Positions 7,430 through 14,095 of a stretch of 15,690 bases of DNA are shown in pieces. The notes beneath the pieces were generated by a model. That model made no database searches. It was given only the letters and a program-made list of their open reading frames with translations, and was not told the DNA's origin. The translations under genes were made by a program, and so were the position numbers. The DNA is taken from assembly GCA_016735355.1 (NCBI GenBank), contig JAERRQ010000079.1, positions 1 to 15,690 of the forward strand, read 5' to 3'. Source of the DNA: Desulfobacterales bacterium. Its GTDB lineage: Bacteria; Desulfobacterota; Desulfobacteria; Desulfobacterales; BuS5. How positions within the stretch are numbered: the stretch's first letter is position 1; each line of letters starts with the position of its first letter.

Positions 7430-8476
7430 ATGGATAATAAACAAGACAAGGACAAGGCAATTGATACCGCCATTATTCAGATAGAACGTCAATACGGCAA
7501 GGGCTCAATTATGAAGCTTGGCAGTCAGGCCATGGTAAATGTGCCGATTATTCCTACCACTTCCCTGGCCCTTGATAAGGCTTTAGGCATCGGCGGCCTG
7601 CCACGTGGCAGGGTCATTGAAATTTACGGCCCGGAATCATCCGGTAAAACAACCCTTGCCCTGCATGTTGTTGCCGAGGCTCAAAAAAACGGCGGTATAG
7701 CAGCCTTTATAGATGCCGAACATGCACTTGATGTGGGTTATGCAAAAAAATTAGGCGTAAATTGTGATGAACTCCTGGTCGCACAGCCGGATACAGGAGA
7801 GCAGGCGCTTGAAATTACGGATATGCTTATTCGAAGCGGGGCCATAGACATACTGGTTATCGACTCGGTTGCAGCGCTTGTCCCGAGGGCTGAAATCGAA
7901 GGCGAAATGGGTGATTCGCATATGGGCCTTCAGGCCCGGCTGATGTCCCAAGCTTTGAGAAAGCTCACAGGCACACTTAACAAAACAATGACAGCCTTGG
8001 TTTTTATTAATCAGATTCGCATGAAAATCGGTGTTGTCTTCGGAAACCCCGAGACCACTACCGGCGGGAACGCCTTGAAATTTTATTCCTCCGTCAGGCT
8101 GGATATTCGCAGAATCGGAGCTCTTAAAGACGGCCAGGAGGTTATCGGCAACAGGACAAGGGTCAAGGTGGTTAAAAATAAGATGGCGCCCCCTTTCCAG
8201 GAGGCTGAATTCGATATCATGTATGGAGAAGGTATATCAAAAACCGGTGATCTGCTTGATATGGGTGTAAAAGCCGATATTATAGATAAAAGCGGTTCCT
8301 GGTATTCCTATGAAGGTGAGCGGATTGGTCAGGGCCGGAATAATGTAAAACAATATTTCAAGGAAAACCGGGAAACTTACGAGCTGATTTTGACTAAAGT
8401 AAGAGCATCGCTCGGGCTTTTTGAAAAAGAGGAAGATGCCGTCAAAGAAGAACCTGTTGCAGACGCTAATAAATAG
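7430..8476 (+). CDS. recA: Recombinase RecA
   Basis: RecA forms ATP-dependent filaments on single-stranded DNA, drives strand exchange and stimulates LexA self-cleavage in the SOS response. The 348-residue product is full length. Walker A is GPESSGKT at residues 67-74, Walker B lies in [10 protein letters not shown], and the L2 DNA-binding loop follows [15 protein letters not shown]. The acidic C-terminal tail ([17 protein letters not shown]) is typical. The ATG start has a GAGGAAG ribosome site seven bases upstream. The stop codon TAG overlaps the first two bases of the foldback element after the gene. recX, often between recA and alaS, is absent here. Confidence 0.99.
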   Translation: MDNKQDKDKAIDTAIIQIERQYGKGSIMKLGSQAMVNVPIIPTTSLALDKALGIGGLPRGRVIEIYGPESSGKTTLALHVVAEAQKNGGIAAFIDAEHALDVGYAKKLGVNCDELLVAQPDTGEQALEITDMLIRSGAIDILVIDSVAALVPRAEIEGEMGDSHMGLQARLMSQALRKLTGTLNKTMTALVFINQIRMKIGVVFGNPETTTGGNALKFYSSVRLDIRRIGALKDGQEVIGNRTRVKVVKNKMAPPFQEAEFDIMYGEGISKTGDLLDMGVKADIIDKSGSWYSYEGERIGQGRNNVKQYFKENRETYELILTKVRASLGLFEKEEDAVKEEPVADANK

Positions 8477-8617
8477 TGTCCGTCCATAAATAGGATAATT
8501 TATTCGAGATCAAGGCTCTCTAAAATTTTAACCACAGGAATACATTGAGTATTTTGAGGATTAAAATTTTAGCGCAACGCAGATATCGGGCAAATTAGCC
8601 ATTTATGGATGGGCACT
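8475..8617. mobile_element. 143-bp foldback, MITE-like element between recA and alaS
   Basis: Terminal inverted repeats match at 15 of 17 bases: AGTGTCCGTCCATAAAT from 8475, and CATTTATGGATGGGCACT at 8600-8617 in reverse. Inner perfect 12-bp repeats CTAAAATTTTAA (8520-8531) and TTAAAATTTTAG (8561-8572), and a central AATAC-ATTGA-GTATT hairpin (8539-8553), all share the same centre, base 8546. The segments between also align with small gaps, such as GGATAATTT against GGCTAATTT. The whole unit is thus one long palindrome, as in foldback or MITE elements mobilised by a transposase elsewhere. It has no coding capacity. I see no clear target-site duplication. As RNA it would make a long stem-loop between recA and alaS. 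Confidence 0.8.
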
Positions 8618-8643
8618 AACTAATTTTTCCATTGGAGTTCATA

Positions 8644-11271
8644 ATGACCGGCGATGAAATACGTAAGCAGTTTTTAGAATATTTTAAAAATAAAAACCAC
8701 CATATCTCAAGGAGCGCTTCGCTTGTGCCGACGGATGATCCTACCCTGCTTTTTACTAATGCAGGAATGGTGCAGTTTAAGCGTACCTTTTTAGGCGAAG
8801 AAACAAAAGGCTATGCACGGGCCGTAACGTCCCAGAAATGTGTACGGGCCGGCGGCAAGCATAACGACCTGGAGAATGTGGGCTATACTGCCAGGCATCA
8901 TACTTTTTTTGAGATGCTGGGAAATTTTTCATTCGGCGATTATTTTAAAAATAAAGGTATTGAATATGCCTGGAATTTACTGGTAAACGGTTTCGGCTTG
9001 CCAGTGGAGAAACTTTGGGTTTCAATATACCTGAAAGATGATGAAGCTTTTGATATATGGCATAAAAATATCGGCGTTTCCCAGGATAGAATTGTAAGAT
9101 GCGGAGAAAAGGATAATTTCTGGTCCATGGGAGATACCGGTCCTTGCGGTCCTTGCAGTGAAATACATATCGACAGAGGAGAAGATTTCGGCTGTGGCAA
9201 CCCGGACTGCATGGTAGGCTGCGAATGTGACAGGTTTCTTGAGATCTGGAATCTTGTTTTCATGCAGTACAATCGAGATGATTCCGGCAATCTGACGCCT
9301 CTGCCCAAACCTAGCATAGATACCGGTATGGGGCTGGAGCGATTGGCCTCAATCATACAGGATGTCCCAACAAATTATGAAACAGATCTGATTCTGCCGA
9401 TAATAAGAAAAACCGAAGCTCTTTCGGAAAAAAAATTCGGAGATTTGCAGGCAGACGATATTGCCATGAAGGTAATAGCTGATCATACCCGGGCAGCGGC
9501 ATTTTTAATCGGCGACGGCATTCTTCCTTCCAATGAAGGACGCGGATATGTGCTGCGGCGGATCATGCGCCGGGCCATCCGTTACGGGCGTAATATCGGC
9601 CTTACCAGACCATTTCTGCATGAAACAGCAAATGTTGTTTTTGATATAATGCAGACTGCCTACCCAGAGCTTAAAGAGGGCGCTGCCTTTATCGACAATG
9701 TGATTAAAAATGAGGAGATCCGTTTTTCCGAAACTCTGGACAAAGGCTTGAAACTGTTAAACGATACCTTGTTGGATTTACAGGATAATGGCCGCACAAT
9801 GATTTCCGGGGATGTCATATTTAAACTTTACGACACCTACGGATTCCCCGTAGACATTGTAAAAGATGTTGTTAGAGACAAAGAGATGCTGCTTGATATG
9901 GAGGGGTTCGACAAAGCCATGGAAGGGCAGCGCGCTCAATCCGGATCTGCTGCAACCTTAACAAGAATCAGTGAGGCCTATAAAAATCTTTCATCAAAAG
10001 GTGTTAAACCTGAATTTATCGGGTATGATATTCTTTCATCCGATGCCAGGGTTATTCTCCTTGTTCAGGATGGGGCGGAAGTCCCGGAAGCTTCTGAGGG
10101 TCAGGTTGTAGAGATAGTTACGGCGTCAACACCGTTTTACGGTGAATCCGGGGGGCAGGTTGGCGATAAGGGAGAGATTTCAGGCGATAATTTTAAGATA
10201 GATGTTCTGAATACCATCAAGGATCCGACCGGACTTATAATTCACAAAGGAAAAGTAGCATCAGGAAAGATAAAAAAGGGCGATTCTTCTATCCTTAGTG
10301 TTGATGTAAAAGCACGCCATGCAATTGCCTGTAACCATACTGCCACACACATACTCCATTCCGCTCTTCGTCAAATTATAGGTGATCATGTTAAACAGGC
10401 CGGTTCATTGGTAGCTGGAGACAGACTCAGGTTCGATTTTACACATTTCTCACAGATAGAGCCGGAAATGCTTGACCAAATCGAGGTATTTGTTAATGAG
10501 CGCATCAGAAGGAATCTCCCTCTCAAGGTGGAAGAGATGGATGCTGATACAGCTTTTAAATCCGGGGCGATGGCTCTTTTTGAAGAAAAATACGGGGAGA
10601 GAGTCAGGGTGGTTTCGATCCAGGATTTCAGCCGGGAACTCTGCGGCGGAACACATACTCGGCGAACCGGAGACATAGGTTTTTTCAAGATAATATCAGA
10701 ATCGAGTGTGGCATCAGGAATAAGGAGAATCGAGGCTTTAACAGGCGAATCTGCATTGATTGAGATCCGCAAAAAATTCAGGATAGTACAGGATGTATCA
10801 CGTCTTTTACGGGAAAAGCCTGAAGAACTTATCTCAAGAATTAAAAAGAATATCCAGACGCAGAAATCTCTTGAAAAAGAGGTGGAAAGTCTGAAAGCAA
10901 AAATTGCCGTCCTTAAGGCTGATTCTGCGGGTGATGAGATTCAAACAATCAACAATGTTAAGTTGATTGTAAAAGAAGTCTCTATCGATAAGCCTGCAGC
11001 TCTCAGGGAGATTGCAGATAAATTCAAGGATAGAATAGGATCGGGCATTGTTGTTCTGGGCAGTGTTAATAAATCCAAGGCACTTCTGATAGCCATTGTA
11101 ACAAAGGATCTTACTGATCGTTATCATGCCGGCAATATCATTAAAGCGGCAGCTTCTGTTGTTGGCGGCGGCGGCGGCGGCCGGCCGGACATGGCTCAGG
11201 CCGGTGGTTCAAAGCCGGACAAAATTGCCCAGGCTTTGGAAAAAGCCGTTGAAGTTATAAAGGCAATGTGA
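8644..11271 (+). CDS. alaS: Alanine-tRNA ligase
   Basis: AlaRS charges tRNA-Ala and edits mischarged serine and glycine. The ATG at 8644, six bases after GGAG (8634-8637), gives 875 residues, matching E. coli; a TTG at 8632 would add four residues but overlaps the ribosome site. The N-terminal class II catalytic core begins GDEIRKQFLEYF and includes FTNAGMVQFK and GRGYVLRRIMRRAIRYGR. The editing domain carries zinc ligands H565 and H569 (HTATH) and C667 and H671 (CGGTH). The C-terminal C-Ala domain ends with the glycine run VVGGGGGGRPDMAQAGG. The gene is complete. It may share recA transcripts through the foldback element or use its own promoter. Confidence 0.98.
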   Translation: MTGDEIRKQFLEYFKNKNHHISRSASLVPTDDPTLLFTNAGMVQFKRTFLGEETKGYARAVTSQKCVRAGGKHNDLENVGYTARHHTFFEMLGNFSFGDYFKNKGIEYAWNLLVNGFGLPVEKLWVSIYLKDDEAFDIWHKNIGVSQDRIVRCGEKDNFWSMGDTGPCGPCSEIHIDRGEDFGCGNPDCMVGCECDRFLEIWNLVFMQYNRDDSGNLTPLPKPSIDTGMGLERLASIIQDVPTNYETDLILPIIRKTEALSEKKFGDLQADDIAMKVIADHTRAAAFLIGDGILPSNEGRGYVLRRIMRRAIRYGRNIGLTRPFLHETANVVFDIMQTAYPELKEGAAFIDNVIKNEEIRFSETLDKGLKLLNDTLLDLQDNGRTMISGDVIFKLYDTYGFPVDIVKDVVRDKEMLLDMEGFDKAMEGQRAQSGSAATLTRISEAYKNLSSKGVKPEFIGYDILSSDARVILLVQDGAEVPEASEGQVVEIVTASTPFYGESGGQVGDKGEISGDNFKIDVLNTIKDPTGLIIHKGKVASGKIKKGDSSILSVDVKARHAIACNHTATHILHSALRQIIGDHVKQAGSLVAGDRLRFDFTHFSQIEPEMLDQIEVFVNERIRRNLPLKVEEMDADTAFKSGAMALFEEKYGERVRVVSIQDFSRELCGGTHTRRTGDIGFFKIISESSVASGIRRIEALTGESALIEIRKKFRIVQDVSRLLREKPEELISRIKKNIQTQKSLEKEVESLKAKIAVLKADSAGDEIQTINNVKLIVKEVSIDKPAALREIADKFKDRIGSGIVVLGSVNKSKALLIAIVTKDLTDRYHAGNIIKAAASVVGGGGGGRPDMAQAGGSKPDKIAQALEKAVEVIKAM

Positions 11272-11318
11272 TCGCAGGATAGTTTATGAATATGACAGAT
11301 ATATTTTTTGGTTTTTGC

Positions 11319-11353
11319 AACAACAATGGAGCACAGATGCACACAGATAGGTT
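11319..11353 (-). repeat. Dispersed intergenic repeat, copy 1
   Basis: Read on the minus strand this is AACCTATCTGTGTGCATCTG followed by TGCTCCATTGTTGTT. It matches 14010-14043 on the plus strand (AACCTATCTGTGTTTATCTG then TGTCTATTGTTGTT) with few differences. The two copies are in opposite orientation and bracket the mobile-DNA patch. Confidence 0.8.
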
Positions 11354-11370
11354 AAACGCAAACAGGAAAA

Positions 11371-11643
11371 TTATAGGGGCGTGTTCCACAACATGCATAC
11401 AACTGAATATCCGCTTTCTTTATGCAAAAAAAGTGTTTGGAAATAGATACCATCAAAAAACATGGCACCTGTGATTATTACAAGCCCACCCAACAACATA
11501 TCCAATCTGAGTCTTGCCGTATAATGGTCCAAAAGAACTTGATACGGTAACTTCCCAACATATTTATCGTTTTTAATAATATTTTCCAAGTAAGCAGCCT
11601 GTTGTACTGAGTCGTATTGTCCACCAAAATATCGTCCAGGCAT
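11371..11643 (-). CDS. Doubtful small membrane protein or gene remnant
   Basis: A 90-codon minus-strand frame starts with ATG behind GAGAGG (five-base spacer). The first half, GRYFGGQYDSVQQAAYLENI and KYVGKLPYQVLLDHY, reads like ordinary protein, followed by one hydrophobic stretch (LLGGLVIITGAMFF). The last 25 codons run into repeat-like DNA (GCATGTTGTGGAACACGCCC), so the original C-terminus may be lost. I recognise no family. It could be a decayed gene; coding status is uncertain. Confidence 0.3.
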   Translation of the reverse strand: MPGRYFGGQYDSVQQAAYLENIIKNDKYVGKLPYQVLLDHYTARLRLDMLLGGLVIITGAMFFDGIYFQTLFLHKESGYSVVCMLWNTPL

Positions 11644-11757
11644 TTTTCCTCTCTTAGAAACAAGTTAAAACAGCTGCAAATAGAGGAGTTCAGCAGCAGC
11701 ATGCATTGGCTTTACGCTACTTTCTGGCAAGATAATCCTGTTGCCGGGGGATATCTT

Positions 11758-11820
11758 ATCTGATTGTTTAAAAAATACTCATCACAAGGCTACGTGATGA
11801 GGCAAATTTCAGATTTTTTT
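11758..11820. terminator. Stem-loop with downstream T-run, possible terminator or element end
   Basis: CTCATCAC (11778-11785) and GTGATGAG (11794-11801) form a perfect 8-bp stem with an 8-base loop. A weaker outer pair ATCTGA (11758-11763) and TCAGAT (11809-11814) could extend it, followed by seven Ts (11814-11820); A-rich DNA lies on the left side. It may act as a terminator on the plus strand ahead of the DruA-like gene, or mark the left end of the element carrying that gene. Confidence 0.35.
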
Positions 11821-11873
11821 ACTGGACAGCAAGTCATATTTCCGTTATGGAAGGATAAAGGGAGGTAGATGGC

Positions 11874-12626
11874 ATGCAAGTCATAAAGCGACAAATATTT
11901 TGTGGCCGAGAGTTTACCGGCAAAGAGATATCATTGATCCAGGAAATAGTTGGCACATGTGGCGGCATCAGCCGACGAGAGTTGGCGCACACAGTATGTG
12001 AATTGCTGGAATGGAAACGCCCCAATAACCGTCTGAAAGCCCGGGAATGCAGTGATTTTCTGGAGCTTTTGGAAGCCCAAAAAGTGTTGAAGCTTCCGGA
12101 GAAGAAACGAAAAGGCCATGCCGGTTCCCAAAAAATTGTTCCTGAAAATCCGTGCGAGCAGCCCATCAGCAGTCTCAGCGGCAGCGTTGATGAATTTCTT
12201 CCCCTTGAGGTACAGCGGGTTCACAACCGAAAGCAGAGGGATCTGTTCAAGGGACTTCTGGGGCGCTATCACTATTTGGGCTATGCGATGCCCTATGGGG
12301 CAAGAATACAGTATCTGGTCTATGTAAACCGGCCCCAGCGAGAGGTAGTGGGTTGTATCCAGTTTTCAAGCCCTGCCTGGCGTATGCGTGCCCGGGATGA
12401 ATGGATCGGCTGGACGGAGGAAAGGCGTAAAGTTGCCTTGCAACAGGTGGTGAACAACAGCCGTTTTCTGGTGCTGGCACCCATCCAAAATTTAGATAGC
12501 AAGATACTCTCCTGTACCCTTCGGGAACTGAAAGGCGATTGGGAACGACAATATGGTCTTGAACCGCTGCTGGTGGAAACATTGGTGGACCGGAAACAAT
12601 TTCACGGTGGCTGCCCTCGACGATAA
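11874..12626 (+). pseudogene. DruA / DUF4338-family protein, C-terminally truncated
   Basis: The 250-residue frame begins at ATG, eight bases after GGGAGG (11860-11865). Its second half contains the DUF4338 core: FKGLLGRYHYLGYAMPYGAR, VGCIQFSSPAWRMRARDEWI, VVNNSRFLVLAPIQN, LDSKILSCTLRELKGDWE and VETLVDRKQFHGGC. This is the family of DruA, the common subunit of Druantia anti-phage systems, but many stand-alone copies sit among transposons. Here the protein stops straight after FHGGC, where relatives continue with more conserved residues, and the DNA passes into an IS1-type transposase tail. No druB, druC, druD or druE-like genes are nearby. I read it as a broken mobile-element cargo gene, not a defence system. 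The N-terminal part is a plausible helical DNA-binding region. Confidence 0.8.
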
Positions 12627-12639
12627 AAAAATCTAACAT

Positions 12640-12870
12640 GTGATGACTGCTTTTTGGAAACCTTACGAGCACTTTGTTCCAAGCGAAATGCACATACAAT
12701 CGAAAACGGAAACATATACGGTTGAAGGCTACAATAGTTTGTTTCGCCATTTTCTTGCAAGACTTAGAAGAAAGACGAAATGCTACAGTAAAAGTCAAAA
12801 AATGCTTCAGTATTCCGTCGTGCTTTTAATGCTTAAATGGAACGAAGGACTGTCGGCTATATTGAATTAA
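12640..12870 (+). pseudogene. IS1-family transposase, C-terminal remnant
   Basis: The 76-residue frame contains AFWKPYEHFVP, ETYTVEGYNSLFRHFLARLR and YSKSQKMLQYSVVLLMLKWN, which I recognise as the C-terminal part of IS1-type transposases (InsB side). The N-terminal zinc-ribbon part and most of the catalytic domain are missing: a TAA lies two codons before the GTG at 12640, and the preceding DNA belongs to the DruA-like gene. It is therefore a fragment fused to a second truncated gene. I could not find an IS1-like terminal inverted repeat on either side. Confidence 0.85.
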
Positions 12871-13068
12871 CAATGCTTTTTTTTATTGTTTCCAAGGCCG
12901 CAGCAAGCTTTTTCCAGCCCCTTGTGCCAGACATTATGGTGCGACACGAAGTCGTGTAATTGGCTGTTTGGAGCAATCTTAAAGTTGCAACCAGTGATCT
13001 TGGCGTTAGCGTTTTAAGGCACCTTGTAGTTACATCAACCAGTAGACATATAAAAGGTGAGCTATCTA
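12871..13068. other. Non-coding segment with a short hairpin, possible group II intron 5' fragment
   Basis: No gene is visible. From 12939 the plus strand reads GTGCGAC, which fits the 5' boundary consensus of group II introns (GUGYG). It runs into a perfect hairpin ACACGA-AG-TCGTGT (12944-12957). AACAAT and ATTGTT flank a T-run at about 12870-12892. These hints are weak. The segment could instead be the remaining non-coding end of the IS1 element. Confidence 0.3.
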
Positions 13069-13821
13069 ATGGAAGAACAGGATAAATATATTCAAGCACT
13101 TATAAACCTACATATCGATTTAGAGAGGCAAGGTCCAGGTGATACAAACTTTTCGAATCATATTCTTTCGTTGATTAAAGAGTTACCGGTAAATCCACGC
13201 ATAGCTGATATTGGTTGTGGTGCTGGTGCGGGAACACTATTTCTGGCGGATAAATTTAAATCAAAGGTACGTGCAGTAGACTTCTCGCGAGAATTTCTTA
13301 GTGAACTGATAAATCGGGCAAAACAGCGAAGAATTGAACATTTGGTAGAAGCGATCGAATGCGATATGGGGAATCTTGATTGGAAACCAGCAACCATTGA
13401 TCTGCTTTGGTCCGAGGGAGCCGCTTATAACCTGACATTTGAAGGTGCATTGAAAACTTGGAGACCATTGATGGCAGCTAATGGAATTGCTGTTATTTCG
13501 GAAATGAACTATTTCACAACTGAAGTGCCAGAGCCTGTACGAGTTTATTGGCAAAAGGCCTACCCTACCATCGGTAATGAATCAGAAAACGCAAATTATG
13601 CGAATTCATCAGGTTTTGAGATTTTAGGAATTCATCGTTTGCCGTCAAAGGCTTGGTGGGATAATTACTATGGCCCACTTAGAGAAAATATGAACTCTTT
13701 CAAGCACTCGGAAGACAGAATAATGCAATCCGTTATTAAGGAAACAGAAGAAGAAATGAAGCTCTTTGAAAAATATGAGAAATATTACGGATATTCTTTT
13801 TATATTATGAAAGCTGTATAA
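13069..13821 (+). CDS. Class I SAM-dependent methyltransferase
   Basis: The 250-residue protein has the SAM-binding motif I ADIGCGAGAGT at residues 46-56, an acidic residue after strand 2 (VRAVDFS) and a motif IV-like segment (IDLLWSEGAAYNL). The N-terminal LHIDLERQGPG and the C-terminal YYGYSFYIMKA resemble a group of small-molecule methyltransferases from Bacteroides and Firmicutes known mainly from structural genomics; the substrate is unknown. I prefer ATG 13069, seven or eight bases after AAAGGTGAG, over the GTG at 13057, which lies inside that ribosome site. The gene is complete but sits alone among mobile-element remnants, which suggests acquisition by transfer. Confidence 0.88.
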   Translation: MEEQDKYIQALINLHIDLERQGPGDTNFSNHILSLIKELPVNPRIADIGCGAGAGTLFLADKFKSKVRAVDFSREFLSELINRAKQRRIEHLVEAIECDMGNLDWKPATIDLLWSEGAAYNLTFEGALKTWRPLMAANGIAVISEMNYFTTEVPEPVRVYWQKAYPTIGNESENANYANSSGFEILGIHRLPSKAWWDNYYGPLRENMNSFKHSEDRIMQSVIKETEEEMKLFEKYEKYYGYSFYIMKAV

Positions 13822-13835
13822 TGATATTACGATAT

Positions 13836-13907
13836 GGGGATAGGGACGCCCATTACTAAGCGCCCTTTCCACAGCACCGTACATACGGATCGCGTATACG
13901 GCGGAAC
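13836..13907 (-). ncRNA. Group II intron remnant: domains V and VI
   Basis: On the minus strand, CCGCCGTATACG-CGATC-CGTATGTACGG forms the domain V hairpin. Its 3' half CGTATGTACGGTG and the CGC-type catalytic triad match the pattern of bacterial group II introns. It is followed by a domain VI-like stem GG..AGGG / CCCT..CC (plus-strand pairs 13838-13845 with 13863-13870). The base of domain V carries mismatches (TTCC against GCTG), so it is probably degenerate. No reverse-transcriptase frame or earlier domains are found upstream on the minus strand (13911 onward), so only the 3' end survives. The intron 3' boundary would be near 13833-13836, just past the methyltransferase stop. Confidence 0.65.
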
Positions 13908-13949
13908 CCCGCAGTTAAAGAATAGGTAACGCAATAAAAACATTGTTAA

Positions 13950-14080
13950 AATTTCGACATCCTTCATATCACTTCAAAAGCTAAAGTTTCACGCTTTTTT
14001 TAACAAATAAACCTATCTGTGTTTATCTGTGTCTATTGTTGTTTAAAAAGTGTCAACGACAAATGAAGGATGCCAAAATT
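13950..14080. repeat. 131-bp imperfect foldback segment
   Basis: AATTTCGACATCCTTCATAT (13950-13969) and AAATGAAGGATGCCAAAATT (14061-14080) are inverted repeats matching at about 16 of 20 bases, including a perfect 10-bp CATCCTTCAT core. A second inner pair, CTTTTTTTAAC near 13994-14004 and GTTTAAAAAG (14041-14050), lies inside. The segment encloses dispersed-repeat copy 2. It fills most of the gap between the intron remnant and the vWA-OmpA gene. Confidence 0.6.
14010..14043 (+). repeat. Dispersed intergenic repeat, copy 2
   Basis: AACCTATCTGTGTTTATCTG followed by TGTCTATTGTTGTT matches copy 1 (11319-11353) in inverted orientation. It sits at the centre of the imperfect foldback segment. Similar ACCTATCTGTGT sequences recur in intergenic DNA of many genomes, from memory of the motif. 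Confidence 0.8.
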
Positions 14081-14095
14081 TTTTTCCAAAATTTA

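Larger units (their letters stand above)
11272..11873. other. 602-bp accessory intergenic region after alaS
   Basis: No confident gene is present. The stretch holds a dispersed-repeat copy (11319-11353), an imperfect GCGTGTT...AACATGC hairpin (about 11380-11395), a doubtful minus-strand reading frame of 90 codons (11643-11371), and a strong stem-loop at 11778-11801. No obvious intrinsic terminator directly follows alaS. The change from dense core genes to repeat-rich DNA begins here. Confidence 0.7.

Noticed and set aside
11874..12626. A Druantia anti-phage defence system
   Set aside because: Only a truncated DruA-family gene is present. No druB-E, druM/F/G or druH-like neighbours occur, and the gene is interrupted by an IS1 fragment.
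12247..12798. A 183-codon minus-strand frame across the DruA-like and IS1 regions
   Set aside because: It spans the junction of two recognised plus-strand gene remnants and reads as low-complexity shadow sequence.
12866..13020. Integron attC-like site (TTAAC at the left, GGCGTTAGCG at the right, hairpin between)
   Set aside because: The right core does not fit GTTRRRY and the left core does not fit RYYYAAC. The flanks beyond the cores are not complementary, and no integrase is in the window.
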